Origin: UBA1181 sp045639525
GTDB lineage: Bacteria; Bacteroidota; Bacteroidia; Bacteroidales; Paludibacteraceae
DNA: 64,000 nt
Reading direction: 5' to 3'
Assembly: GCA_045639525.1 (NCBI GenBank)
Contig: JAZUDI010000079.1
Coordinates: forward strand, 1-64,000
Shown here in pieces: positions 44,581-53,378 of the stretch; within the stretch, counting starts at the first letter, position 1, and every line of letters begins with the position of its first letter. Made by a program: the position numbers and the translations under genes. Below the pieces are notes generated by a model. It did not search any database. It saw nothing but the letters and a program-made list of their open reading frames with translations, and was not told where the DNA came from.

Positions 44581-46944
44581 TTATTCCTTAACAACCTTTC
44601 TCATGGCAACGCCCTCAGGGAAGATTACTTTCACATAGTAAACACCTGAAGTCAAATGGGAGAGATCCACCTCCATAGAGGTTGTGGACAAAACGAAACG
44701 GCCCGCCACATCGAAAATCTGCACCTCATCCACCTGCTTGTCGCTTGGAACCGAAATAGAGAGTTCGCTCTCGACAGGGTTTGGATAGATATAAACCAAA
44801 TCATTGAATAATACGTTCTCCACTCCATCCTCCTTGCATGATTGGTAACCCTTCTTCTCGGCCAACTTCTCCTTGAGGTAGTCGCCTGCGGCCGTAGACG
44901 AGCTCCAACCATTGGATGCGCATGCGCCAATGTTCAACAAAGAAGAGACCTCGCCATCCGCAGCGAACTTACCATTCATCCAAGAGATACGGTTGTCGTT
45001 CAAGAAGGCGATCCAATTATCCGCCTCATCTGGATTGATTGCATTTCCGTCGGCACTAGAGAGCAAACTAAGATCGGTCACAACCAATGAAAGTCCCTTA
45101 CTCTTCGCACTGCTCATTGCGTCTTGCATTGACTTACCGTCTCCACCCGCAAATATTTGAAGGCCGTATGAGATATTCTTATAGTTCAACGGACTCGAAG
45201 CCACTTCTGCCAAATCTTTCTTCTGCACACCACAGATGATGACCTTGGAAGGGTCGATCGACTGGATCATAGGGACGATGCTATCGGCATAGGTCTTCAC
45301 CTTCTCCCACTCCACAGTCGGATTGCTGCAAATCTCGAACATCACATTGTCGAAATCAATGTATCTCTTCGAAGCAAATCGCCAAAACTCCTTAGCGTCT
45401 TGGTAATTGGCCATTGGATCGCCATTAGACAAATGCCAATCCATCACAACATAGATACCGGCACGGGATGCGTAAGTCATCGTCTTATCCAACAAATCGC
45501 AGATAGCGTCTTTGGTCATCACCACGTCGCTTCCTGTCGCGCAATATCCACCTTTGCCATTATCATAAACCGAGACGCGGTAGATGCTGGCTTTCCAATC
45601 ATTCGCCATAGACTTATATGGAGCGTACGTTAATAGACAGCTCTTCGACAAAGGCGCATTGTCGGTCGTTAATCCTCTCAACTGTGTTATGTTTCCACAC
45701 TCATTTACCCAAGAGGATCCCTCCACGGAGATCAAACCGTTGTGGTAAACGTCAGAACCGCTTGGCGACTTCACGGCAGCCAATGGAGAGATGATTGTCT
45801 CAAATTCTTTGTTCTCGACCTCCACGCCTTGGCACGACTCGTAAGCCTTTGGTTTTCTCAAATAGTTGATGATATACTTGCCGGAAACAGACAAATCCAA
45901 CCAATTCTTCTTTGCGACCGCACCTGGAACCAATGCGGCTGAGGTCTCGTTCTTATCCACGAAACTCCAGTTGGCCCAACTGATCTTATTCTTCTCCATC
46001 CACTTCATCCAAACATCGCACTCCGACGCGAAGACTCCGCCGTTACCGTCAGCCTTTGAAGTACCGAACTCGGTCACAAAGATAGCCAACCCCTTGCGCA
46101 TGGCAGCCTCCGCCTTTTGGATCAAATAGTCGCCGTGCGTACCTGCATAGAAGTGAAGGGTGTACATGATATTGTCATACTGCAAAGGATCCTCGGCAGC
46201 CTTGTCCACATCCTGGCTCCAAGTAGGAGAACCGCAGACGATGATCTTGTCAGGGTCATTCTCGCGGATGACAGGGATCACCGTGTCCGCATACTTCTTC
46301 ACCACGTCCCAAGTAACAGAGTTACCATTTGGCTCGTTGCAAATCTCGTAAATCACATGGATATCATCCTTGTGCTTCTCGGACATATACTTCCAGAACG
46401 GAACTGCAAAATCCAACGTGTTATTAGGATTTCCACTGCCGCCGTTCAATACGTGCCAATCGATCAAACAGTAGATACCCAACTTACCGCAGATATCCAC
46501 AAGCCCGTCAATATATTTGTTGAATTCATCAGGAGCCATCCATTGTTGACCGTCTGTCATACAGTAGCCTCCCCACTCGTGGGTATAAACCGCGATACGG
46601 AACAAGTCGATGTTCCACTCATTCACCATCGTGGTGATAGACTCCTCGGTATAAGCGGCTGGCGTCCATGCCAATCCGTGGGAACTCATACCGCGCAATT
46701 GAATCGCTTTACCGCACTCGTTTACCATCTGCGTTCCGCTTACAGAGAGTTTACCATTGTGGAACACTGGAGAACCTTCCGGATAAGAGGTCGCACTACG
46801 CAATGTAGTGGATGGTTGTTGTTTCATCCCGTTACTCATTTCATCGTTTTGATTTTGCTCACCTGCAAAGCATACCGCATTTGCCGAAAATAACAGCGAC
46901 ACCGCGAGCGTAGCCATCGCTTTCATGGTCTTAGTAAAACCCAT
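44581..46944 (-). CDS. Two-domain GH5 protein: active GH5_2-like domain, catalytically dead GH5 domain, T9SS Por tail
   Basis: This 787-aa secreted protein has a signal peptide up to CFAG. Domain 1 (about 55-370) is a complete GH5_2-like endoglucanase: HGLAWTPAAYTEESI, LIDWHVLNGGSGNP, acid/base Glu in IYEICNEPNGN, MYTLHFYAGTHG, nucleophile Glu in IFVTEFGTSKADGNGG, and WANWSFVDKNETSAAL. Domain 2 (about 395-690) has the same fold pattern (VMDWHLSNGDP, ADGNAINPDEADNW), but the acid/base position reads FEICSNPT (Glu to Asn), the nucleophile position reads VTDLSLL (Glu to Asp), and the active-site His section reads YGLQIFAG. The Por tail ends MRKVVKE. Domain 2 may now bind glucan chains or be structural. 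The gene has its own promoter. Confidence 0.92.
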   Translation of the reverse strand: MGFTKTMKAMATLAVSLLFSANAVCFAGEQNQNDEMSNGMKQQPSTTLRSATSYPEGSPVFHNGKLSVSGTQMVNECGKAIQLRGMSSHGLAWTPAAYTEESITTMVNEWNIDLFRIAVYTHEWGGYCMTDGQQWMAPDEFNKYIDGLVDICGKLGIYCLIDWHVLNGGSGNPNNTLDFAVPFWKYMSEKHKDDIHVIYEICNEPNGNSVTWDVVKKYADTVIPVIRENDPDKIIVCGSPTWSQDVDKAAEDPLQYDNIMYTLHFYAGTHGDYLIQKAEAAMRKGLAIFVTEFGTSKADGNGGVFASECDVWMKWMEKNKISWANWSFVDKNETSAALVPGAVAKKNWLDLSVSGKYIINYLRKPKAYESCQGVEVENKEFETIISPLAAVKSPSGSDVYHNGLISVEGSSWVNECGNITQLRGLTTDNAPLSKSCLLTYAPYKSMANDWKASIYRVSVYDNGKGGYCATGSDVVMTKDAICDLLDKTMTYASRAGIYVVMDWHLSNGDPMANYQDAKEFWRFASKRYIDFDNVMFEICSNPTVEWEKVKTYADSIVPMIQSIDPSKVIICGVQKKDLAEVASSPLNYKNISYGLQIFAGGDGKSMQDAMSSAKSKGLSLVVTDLSLLSSADGNAINPDEADNWIAFLNDNRISWMNGKFAADGEVSSLLNIGACASNGWSSSTAAGDYLKEKLAEKKGYQSCKEDGVENVLFNDLVYIYPNPVESELSISVPSDKQVDEVQIFDVAGRFVLSTTSMEVDLSHLTSGVYYVKVIFPEGVAMRKVVKE

Positions 46945-47038
46945 AACACTTACACTTTAAAACATTAATACTTTAATAGGCCAGCCTGATTGGCGTTCCA
47001 CAAGCGCTACCTCGAAGAGCCACACAATCATTCGGACG

Positions 47039-47068
47039 CAAATGTAATGTTTTTTTTTGAAAAACAAA
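47039..47068 (-). promoter_or_regulatory. Promoter of the two-domain GH5 gene
   Basis: The minus strand has TTTG (47068-47065), an 18-nt spacer and TACATTTG (47046-47039). The leader would be about 90 nt. Confidence 0.55.
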
Positions 47069-47118
47069 AATTAGGGGGAATTTTGAAGCGCCTTCTGAAG
47101 CAGACCCAACAAACAAGC

Positions 47119-48156
47119 TTATTCCCAAAGATATCTCTCCATCAACCTCGACACCGCAAACTCACCCAACCGTTCTCTCTTCAACTCAATATAGCAGGAT
47201 CCCTCGCGATGCAGAAAACGTCCCTCCGCACGGAAGAAGGCGGCATGGATGTTTTGGTGGGTCAGGATATGATTTTTCATTACGGGTTGGCCGATTAGAC
47301 GCAGGTCAGAGAAATCCTCCGCCAAAGGCGCCATCCAATCCTCCTCCCCCATTCCCGTCAATGGACGAGGCAACTCCACCATCGGATATTCATACAACCC
47401 TTGCCAAATATCTTTCCCCTCGCGGCGACGCAAGTAGGTACATTCACCATCCTCCACCGCCAAATAGACGAAGTAGCGGTCGCGCGACACCAGTTTTTTC
47501 CCCTTCTTCGGGTACTCCACCGCTTCGGAGGATCCGCTCACGGCGCACATCTCCCTTAGCGGACAGACCTCGCAATTGGGTGCGGTAGGCAAGCAGATGG
47601 TCGCACCCAGATCCATCATCGCCTGGTTATAAAGGGCGGGGCGCTTCCGATCCATCACCTCTTGGGAGAGCGCCATGAAGGCTCGCTTTCCCTGCGGAGA
47701 ATCAATCAATTCATCCATGCGGAAGACACGGGACAAGACACGGTAGGCGTTGCCATCCACCGCCGGATAGGGTAAATCGTAGGCGAAGGAGCAGATTGCG
47801 GCGGCGGTGTAATCCCCTACCCCTTTCAAACCCCTCACATCACTATATTCCGTCGGGAAAACGCCTCCGAAATTTTCCGCCACACACTTCGCTGCCTCAC
47901 GCATATTGCGGGCACGGCTGTAGTAACCCAAACCCTGCCAAAGTTTCAGCACCTCATCCTCCGAGGCATTGGCCAATGCGGCCACATCGGGGAAGCGTTC
48001 GATAAATCGTCGGTAATAGTCCATTCCCTGCACCACACGGGTCTGCTGCAGGATGATCTCGGAAACCCAAATCTTATAGGGATCCTTCGTCATGCGCCAT
48101 GGCAATTCACGGCCGTTCTCCTGATACCAAGCAATCAATTTATGGGCAAACTCCAT
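47119..48156 (-). CDS. mutY: A/G-specific adenine glycosylase MutY
   Basis: MutY (345 aa) removes adenine mispaired with 8-oxoguanine. The catalytic Glu is in WVSEIILQQTRV, the helix-hairpin-helix and catalytic Asp are in LKGVGDYTAAAICSFAYDLPYPAVDGNAYRVLSR, and the iron-sulphur cluster ligands fit C-x6-C-x2-C-x5-C in CLPTAPNCEVCPLREMC. The C-terminal NUDIX-like domain (about 225-340) reads the oxidised base. It is 3 nt downstream of the methyltransferase gene, at the end of the dnaN operon. Confidence 0.97.
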   Translation of the reverse strand: MEFAHKLIAWYQENGRELPWRMTKDPYKIWVSEIILQQTRVVQGMDYYRRFIERFPDVAALANASEDEVLKLWQGLGYYSRARNMREAAKCVAENFGGVFPTEYSDVRGLKGVGDYTAAAICSFAYDLPYPAVDGNAYRVLSRVFRMDELIDSPQGKRAFMALSQEVMDRKRPALYNQAMMDLGATICLPTAPNCEVCPLREMCAVSGSSEAVEYPKKGKKLVSRDRYFVYLAVEDGECTYLRRREGKDIWQGLYEYPMVELPRPLTGMGEEDWMAPLAEDFSDLRLIGQPVMKNHILTHQNIHAAFFRAEGRFLHREGSCYIELKRERLGEFAVSRLMERYLWE

Positions 48157-48159
48157 AGG

Positions 48160-48876
48160 CTACATTTTGAGGTAAAAATCCTTGGTCAAGGAGATATATT
48201 GTTCCGAATAGTGGTGGCGGCCCCCCGCTTCTATCACCAAGGTATCCACGATAGGCTCCGTCACCTCCGTCAGGATGAACTCCGCCAAAACACGTTTAGA
48301 GGCTGACGTCGGCGTAGGCAAGACATCGGTACGGCGGGAACAGTGCAACCCTACCGACGCCGCGCACTGCTTCATATCATCGAATTCAGTGGTGGGAACA
48401 ATCACGGAAAATTTTCCCATAGGATTCATCAAAGCCACCACCGCCTTCACCAACTCCTCATAGGAGAGCGAATCGGTATGGCGCGCCATACTTCGTTCCC
48501 CTTTCGGCGATTTCAGGGAGTCTTGAAAATAGGGAGGATTGCTGACGATACAATCGAACTTCCGTCCAGATTGAGCGGCAAAATCCTGCACGGCGGCCTT
48601 CTCCACCGTGATGCGCGCTTTCCAGGGCGACTCCGCCACATTTTCAGCCGCTTGCGAGGCCGCGGACTCATCCAGTTCCACCGCCACCACTTCGGCCGAG
48701 GAGCGTTGAGCCGCCATCAAGGCGACCAAACCAGTTCCTGTGCCAATATCTAAGATCGACTTAGCCTCTTCCACCCCGCACCACGCCCCCAGCAGGACAC
48801 CGTCCGTGCCGACCTTCATCGCACAACGGTCTTGCCTGACCGTGAAACGCTTAAACTGGAAATAGGGGTTGGGCAT
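48160..48876 (-). CDS. trmN: tRNA1(Val) (adenine(37)-N6)-methyltransferase-like protein
   Basis: This 238-aa SAM-dependent methyltransferase has the N-terminal FKRFTVRQDRCAMKVGTDGVLLGAW typical of the TrmN6/YfiC family, motif I LDIGTGTGLVALMAAQR, and the catalytic NPPY motif (CIVSNPPYFQDSLKSP), which indicates methylation of an adenine N6 amino group. Family members modify A37 of tRNA-Val. It is 20 nt downstream of the exonuclease gene and followed at once by mutY. Confidence 0.88.
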   Translation of the reverse strand: MPNPYFQFKRFTVRQDRCAMKVGTDGVLLGAWCGVEEAKSILDIGTGTGLVALMAAQRSSAEVVAVELDESAASQAAENVAESPWKARITVEKAAVQDFAAQSGRKFDCIVSNPPYFQDSLKSPKGERSMARHTDSLSYEELVKAVVALMNPMGKFSVIVPTTEFDDMKQCAASVGLHCSRRTDVLPTPTSASKRVLAEFILTEVTEPIVDTLVIEAGGRHHYSEQYISLTKDFYLKM

Positions 48877-48895
48877 CGTCTTGGAATTTCATCGA

Positions 48896-49681
48896 TTAAC
48901 GGATACCGTATTTCAACTTCACATTGGTCAAAACACGTTTGGTGTCCAGAGTGAAATCGCTCTGCATCATCCATCCGTAGTATCCTTGGTCGGTCAACAA
49001 GACCTCCGCCAATTTGCGGCCCTTGTACTTACCGAAGTTGATGACCTCCTCGTTCTTCTCGTTGTAGATAAAGCGGCCCGCAAAGTCCACATTATTGTTG
49101 TGAGCAGAATATTCAGAGAGGAATTCGATGTCATTCTGCAAATCAGGATAGCGATCCAATTGCGCCTTGAGCACCTCGTAAGTGGCTAGGATATCGGCCT
49201 GCGCGCCGTGCGCTCCTTCCAACTCCTTGTCGCAGTAGAAGCGGTATGCGGCGGTCAGGGTGCGCTGCTCCTTCTTGTTGAAGATCACCTGCGCATCCAC
49301 GAATTTACTCTTACGGAGGTCAATGTCCGCATCGGCGCGCAAGAACTCCTCCGCCAAAAGCGGCACATCGAATCGGTTGGAGTTGTAGCCACCCAAATCG
49401 CAACCCTTCATCCATTCCGCCAACGATTTAGCGATTTGCTTGAAGGTGGGTTGGTCGGCCAAATCCTCATCGGTGATGTGGGTCAACTCGCTCACCTCTT
49501 TCGGGAGCGGAATTTGGTTGCCGTTATCATCCACAGGTTTCAGACGACGTGTCTTAATCTCTTGGTCGCCATTCGGCATAATCTTGATAGCCGAAATCTC
49601 GATAATCCTATCTTTCGCGATATTCAATCCCGTTGTCTCCAAATCGAAGAAGACAATCGGTTTCTTTAAATTCAATTCCAT
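48896..49681 (-). CDS. DnaQ-like 3'-5' exonuclease
   Basis: The protein is 261 aa when started at MELNLKKPIVFFDLETTGLN, where exonuclease motif I (D-x-E) begins; an upstream methionine ten codons earlier lacks conserved sequence. The DEDDh pattern is visible: DLETTG, GYNSNRFDVPLLAEEF, and HGAQADILATYEVL. A C-terminal section (INFGKYKGRKLAEVLLTDQGYYGWMMQ) resembles a DUF3820-type module. It is encoded 69 nt downstream of dnaN, so proofreading or repair alongside the clamp is plausible. Confidence 0.9.
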   Translation of the reverse strand: MELNLKKPIVFFDLETTGLNIAKDRIIEISAIKIMPNGDQEIKTRRLKPVDDNGNQIPLPKEVSELTHITDEDLADQPTFKQIAKSLAEWMKGCDLGGYNSNRFDVPLLAEEFLRADADIDLRKSKFVDAQVIFNKKEQRTLTAAYRFYCDKELEGAHGAQADILATYEVLKAQLDRYPDLQNDIEFLSEYSAHNNNVDFAGRFIYNEKNEEVINFGKYKGRKLAEVLLTDQGYYGWMMQSDFTLDTKRVLTNVKLKYGIR

Positions 49682-49750
49682 AAGCGTATTATCAAAAGAA
49701 AGACGTGACACCTTTCGGGCACGTCTCTCAGATTATATCTCTGTCAACGA

Positions 49751-50875
49751 TTAATCGTTCAACATCATTGGCATCACAAGCATACGGGTCTCCGCATTCT
49801 CGTCTTGGGCCAACGGAACTACCAAACCAGCTCTTGAAGGGTCAGCCAACTCAAGCACCACCTCATCGCAAGGGAGGTTGGAGAGAATCTCCACCAACAG
49901 AGTTGAGTTGAAACCGATCTTCATCGGATCTCCGTCGTAAGAGCAAACCAAATCCTCGGTCGCGGAGATGGAGAAATCGATGTCCTGGGCGGAAACGGTC
50001 ATTCTATTAGGTTGCAACTCCACCTTCACCAAGTTCAACGCTTGGTTGGAGAAGATAGAGATACGACGCAATGTGTTCAACAAAGAGACACGGTCCACGG
50101 TCACCTTATAAGGATTGTTTTGCGGAATCACCGTCTTGTAATTAGGATATTTTCCCTCTTGCAAACGACAAACCATCACATAATTCTCAAATGTGAAGAC
50201 CGCATTCTTATCATCAAACTTAACTTGGAGGTTACCACCCACCTTTGGCGAAATGGCGCGCAACAAGTTGGTTGGCTTCTTCGGCAAAATGAAACTGCAA
50301 TCCTGCTCGCCGCGTGCGGAGATGGTTCTCATGCAAGAGAGTTTCTGAGCGTCTGAACCAACAAAGGTCAAATCGTTCATGGTGATATCGAAGAAGATAC
50401 CGTTCATAGAGGGACGGTTCTCATCGTCAGCCGTAGCGAAAACAGTTCTGTTCAAGCCCATGTTCAACACCTCGGTAGAGAGTGTCAACTGGCTAGCGCC
50501 ATCCGCCAATGTACGCATCTTTGGATATTCGGATCCATCCTCAGCCACCAAGTTATAGACACCTGATTCCGATTTGATGCTAGTAGCAAGCGTGCCATCC
50601 TCCACATTAAACTCCAATGGCATATCACCGAACTCCTTCAACGTATCCAAGAGGAGCTTGGAACCCAAAGCGACGCTACCGGATCCCTCCGCGCTATCCA
50701 AATCGATGAAGGTCTGCATCATGGTCTCCATATCGGCAGCGGTCAAGGTAAGGCGTTTGCCCTCCAACGTAAAGAGGAACTTATCTAGAATCGGCAATGG
50801 ACTCTTAGGATTGATCACACGGCTAATCATCTGAAGATGAGATGATAAAGCGGAACTTAAAACAGAAAATTTCAT
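49751..50875 (-). CDS. dnaN: DNA polymerase III beta sliding clamp
   Basis: This 374-aa clamp subunit holds the replicative polymerase on DNA. It begins MKFSVLSSALSSHLQMISRVINPKSPLPILDKFLF and shows three repeated clamp domains; the C terminus ends AETRMLVMPMML, the usual P-M-x-L type closing. The gene leads the operon dnaN-exonuclease-trmN-mutY and diverges from ssb. dnaA is not beside it, so there is no sign of a replication origin here. Confidence 0.98.
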   Translation of the reverse strand: MKFSVLSSALSSHLQMISRVINPKSPLPILDKFLFTLEGKRLTLTAADMETMMQTFIDLDSAEGSGSVALGSKLLLDTLKEFGDMPLEFNVEDGTLATSIKSESGVYNLVAEDGSEYPKMRTLADGASQLTLSTEVLNMGLNRTVFATADDENRPSMNGIFFDITMNDLTFVGSDAQKLSCMRTISARGEQDCSFILPKKPTNLLRAISPKVGGNLQVKFDDKNAVFTFENYVMVCRLQEGKYPNYKTVIPQNNPYKVTVDRVSLLNTLRRISIFSNQALNLVKVELQPNRMTVSAQDIDFSISATEDLVCSYDGDPMKIGFNSTLLVEILSNLPCDEVVLELADPSRAGLVVPLAQDENAETRMLVMPMMLND

Positions 50876-50910
50876 ATAATTTTACTTTAATTTTTTTCCT
50901 TATAACTTCG

Positions 50911-50940
50911 CAAAGTTAGTAAAAATATTGGCTCTACAAA
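50911..50940 (-). promoter_or_regulatory. Promoter of the dnaN operon
   Basis: The minus strand has TTTG (50940-50937), an 18-nt spacer and TAACTTTG (50918-50911), about 36 nt before the dnaN start. Confidence 0.65.
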
Positions 50941-51050
50941 GTTCTGTGAGGACAAAGAATTTTTCATCCCTTTTACCCATTCCTAATCAAGCCATTACCC
51001 CACCCGCCAACAAAAAAACCTTATTTTGTGTATTTTTTATACAAATACTA

Positions 51051-51081
51051 TTGCGGAATATAAAATTGAATACTATATTTG
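51051..51081 (+). promoter_or_regulatory. Promoter of ssb
   Basis: TTG (51051-51053), a 20-nt spacer and TATATTTG (51074-51081). The leader to ssb would be about 36 nt. It is divergent from the dnaN promoter in the same 247-nt gap. Confidence 0.65.
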
Positions 51082-51122
51082 CATTCGAAAACTATTTTAA
51101 TCATTTAAATTTTTTATAATCT

Positions 51123-51566
51123 ATGTCTGTTAACAAAGTAATCCTAATTGGAAATGTGGGCAAAGACCCAGAAATTCGCTACGTGGAGAAGGACGTGGCT
51201 GTCGCAAATTTCACACTCGCCACCACCGAGCGAGGTTACACATCAGCATCAGGACAAACCGTACCTGAGCGTACAGAATGGCACAACATCGTGGCTTGGA
51301 GAGGCTTGGCGAAGGTGGCGGAGGGCTACATCCGCAAAGGCACACCCATTTATGTGGAGGGCAAATTGAGAACCCGCACTTGGGTAGATGAAAAGAATGG
51401 TGGCGTCACACGATACACCACTGAGATCTTCGCCGAAAACATCGAGTTGCTTGGCAAGAAGCCGGAGGGAGGCGTAGCGCCATTGGCAGTCGCGCCGACC
51501 GCAGCCAACACAGCTGTCGAGACACCGCCACCAGCAGTGGAGGACGCCAACAACTTCCCATTCTAA
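51123..51566 (+). CDS. ssb: Single-stranded DNA-binding protein
   Basis: SSB is 147 aa. The OB-fold (about 1-110) begins MSVNKVILIGNVGKDPEIRY and contains FTLATTERGYTSASGQTVPERTEWHNIVAW and VEGKLRTRTW. A short Ala/Pro/Val-rich linker leads to the acidic tip ANNFPF, the DDLPF-type peptide that recruits partner proteins. The gene is transcribed alone and faces away from dnaN. Confidence 0.98.
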   Translation: MSVNKVILIGNVGKDPEIRYVEKDVAVANFTLATTERGYTSASGQTVPERTEWHNIVAWRGLAKVAEGYIRKGTPIYVEGKLRTRTWVDEKNGGVTRYTTEIFAENIELLGKKPEGGVAPLAVAPTAANTAVETPPPAVEDANNFPF

Positions 51567-51618
51567 ACTCGAAGGGAATTATATTAACATTAGATTTTCA
51601 AACAAATAGTTAGATATT

Positions 51619-51658
51619 GGGGAGAGTGTATCAATTTGATATGCTCTCCTTTCCTTTT
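51619..51658 (+). terminator. Intrinsic terminator of ssb
   Basis: A 13-bp stem GGAGAGTGTATCA/TGATATGCTCTCC (one G-U) with a short loop and a T-rich tail, 55 nt past the stop. Confidence 0.8.
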
Positions 51659-51781
51659 AGGGTGGTAGGATAATCCATGTGTTTAAACCCAATAGATAAC
51701 AATTGGACATCTCATCTCTAAAAAATTAGAAGCACAGACCTATTTCTTAATTCTTAACTCATATTTCTTAATTAAAATTAT

Positions 51782-51789
51782 TATCTTCG
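51782..51789 (+). promoter_or_regulatory. Putative -7 box for the polyferredoxin gene
   Basis: TATCTTCG, one mismatch from TAnnTTTG, 33 nt before the start codon. No clear -33 box. Confidence 0.35.
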
Positions 51790-51821
51790 CAACGATTTAC
51801 AATATAAATGTTTCAATCCTT

Positions 51822-53291
51822 ATGTTAAAGAAAATCAGAGTTGTAGTCGCGATAGCATGTCTAGCTCTTATCACTTTATTGTTTTTAGATTTCACAGGTA
51901 CATTCGCTAACCATTTCGGTTGGTTGGCGAAAATCCAGTTCTTGCCAGCCGTTTTGGCGCTCAACCTGGTGGTTGTCTTGGCATTAGTCCTATTAACCCT
52001 CCTTTTCGGCAGATTATACTGTTCCGTCATCTGCCCTCTCGGTGTGATGCAGGATATCTTCACTTGGATGGGCAAAAAGGCCAAAAAGAACAGGTATTCA
52101 TTCTCAGAAAACAACAAGAAATTGCGCATCGGAGCATTGGTGGCCTTCATCATCACCTTGCTCATTCCCGCCACTTCATTCATCGCGCACTTGGTAGCGC
52201 CATACAGTGCCTTCGGTCGCGTCGCCACCAATCTGTTCGCTCCTATTTACAGATTGTGCAACAACGGATTGGCTACCATCGCGGAGAGCAACGGCAGTTA
52301 TATGTTTTATAAGGTGGAGCAGGTGATTCCATCCTCCGTATCCATTATCGTAGCTTTGGTCACACTGATCGGACTCGGCGTAGTGGCTTGGCGATATGGC
52401 AGGGCTTGGTGCAACAACATCTGTCCAGTAGGAAGCATATTGGGATGGTTATCCCAATTCTCCCTTTTCAGACCTGTCATCAACACGGAGAAGTGTAACG
52501 GCTGCGGCAAATGTGCGCGCAACTGCAAGGCATCTTGCATCAACGCCAAGGAGCATCGCATCGATTATAGCCGTTGCGTAACCTGCTTCGACTGCATCGA
52601 GAACTGCCGTCAGGGCGCTGTCCAATATGTGAGAAGGCCAATCGAGAAGAGAAAGAGCGCCGCTACGGCTGTCGATTCCTCCAAAAGAGATTTCTTGACC
52701 ACCGGTGCCCTCTTCGTGGCGGGAGCCGCCATGGAGGCGAAGGCGAAAAAGGTGGATGGCGGATTGGCTGTCATCGAAGAGAAAAAGATTCCAGTACGCA
52801 ACATCTCACCTAAACCTGCGGGCTCATTGAGCGTCAAAAACTTCACCAGCCACTGTACGGCCTGCCAACTTTGCGTTTCGGCATGCCCTAACCAAGTATT
52901 GCGTCCATCGACCAAGATGGAACACCTGATGCAACCTGAGATGTCGTTTGAATTGGGCTATTGCCGCCCTGAATGCAATAAATGCGCGTCTGTCTGTCCT
53001 GCGGGAGCCATCCATCCGATCGCTGTCGAGGAGAAGAGCTCCATCCAAATCGGTTATGCGGTATTCGACAAGGAGAATTGCGTGGTGAACACAGATGGTG
53101 TGACTTGCGGCAATTGCGCGCGCCACTGCCCTGTCGGCGCGATCTTGATGGTCGAGCAGGAAGATGGCAAGAAATACCCTGCTGTCAACACGGAGATTTG
53201 TATCGGTTGCGGCGCTTGCGAGAACCTTTGTCCAGCACGTCCGTTCAGCGCAATTCACGTGGAGGGAATCGATGTTCATAGAGTAAGATAA
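51822..53291 (+). CDS. Membrane-bound polyferredoxin (4Fe-4S, NapH/YccM-like N terminus)
   Basis: This 489-aa electron-transfer protein has an N-terminal membrane part with about four segments (about residues 5-25, 40-62, 100-125, 165-185) and the NapH/YccM-type box FGRLYCSVICPLGVMQD and WCNNICPVGSILG. Several cysteine clusters follow: CNGCGKCARNCKASC, CVTCFDCIENC, CTACQLCVSACPNQ, CRPECNKCASVCPAG, CGNCARHCPVGA and CIGCGACENLCPARP. Most fit C-x2-C-x2-C-x3-C 4Fe-4S sites. An internal KRDFLTTGALFVAGAAMEAKA stretch recalls a Tat-type signal fused between the two halves. The redox partner is unknown, as no dehydrogenase is adjacent. Confidence 0.88.
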   Translation: MLKKIRVVVAIACLALITLLFLDFTGTFANHFGWLAKIQFLPAVLALNLVVVLALVLLTLLFGRLYCSVICPLGVMQDIFTWMGKKAKKNRYSFSENNKKLRIGALVAFIITLLIPATSFIAHLVAPYSAFGRVATNLFAPIYRLCNNGLATIAESNGSYMFYKVEQVIPSSVSIIVALVTLIGLGVVAWRYGRAWCNNICPVGSILGWLSQFSLFRPVINTEKCNGCGKCARNCKASCINAKEHRIDYSRCVTCFDCIENCRQGAVQYVRRPIEKRKSAATAVDSSKRDFLTTGALFVAGAAMEAKAKKVDGGLAVIEEKKIPVRNISPKPAGSLSVKNFTSHCTACQLCVSACPNQVLRPSTKMEHLMQPEMSFELGYCRPECNKCASVCPAGAIHPIAVEEKSSIQIGYAVFDKENCVVNTDGVTCGNCARHCPVGAILMVEQEDGKKYPAVNTEICIGCGACENLCPARPFSAIHVEGIDVHRVR

Positions 53292-53331
53292 AATTCTTAT
53301 TTCTACGCTCTCACTTTTTTAATTCTTTTTG

Positions 53332-53339
53332 TATCTTTG
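53332..53339 (+). promoter_or_regulatory. Putative -7 box for fba
   Basis: TATCTTTG, a perfect TAnnTTTG match 39 nt before the start codon; upstream is T-rich without an exact TTTG. Confidence 0.55.
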
Positions 53340-53378
53340 CGGAGAGAATATATTTTTAATTTCTAAATAAAAAATAGA

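Noticed and set aside
49751..51122. Replication origin near dnaN
   Set aside because: dnaA is not adjacent, and I see no cluster of DnaA boxes in the dnaN-ssb gap; only two divergent promoters are visible.
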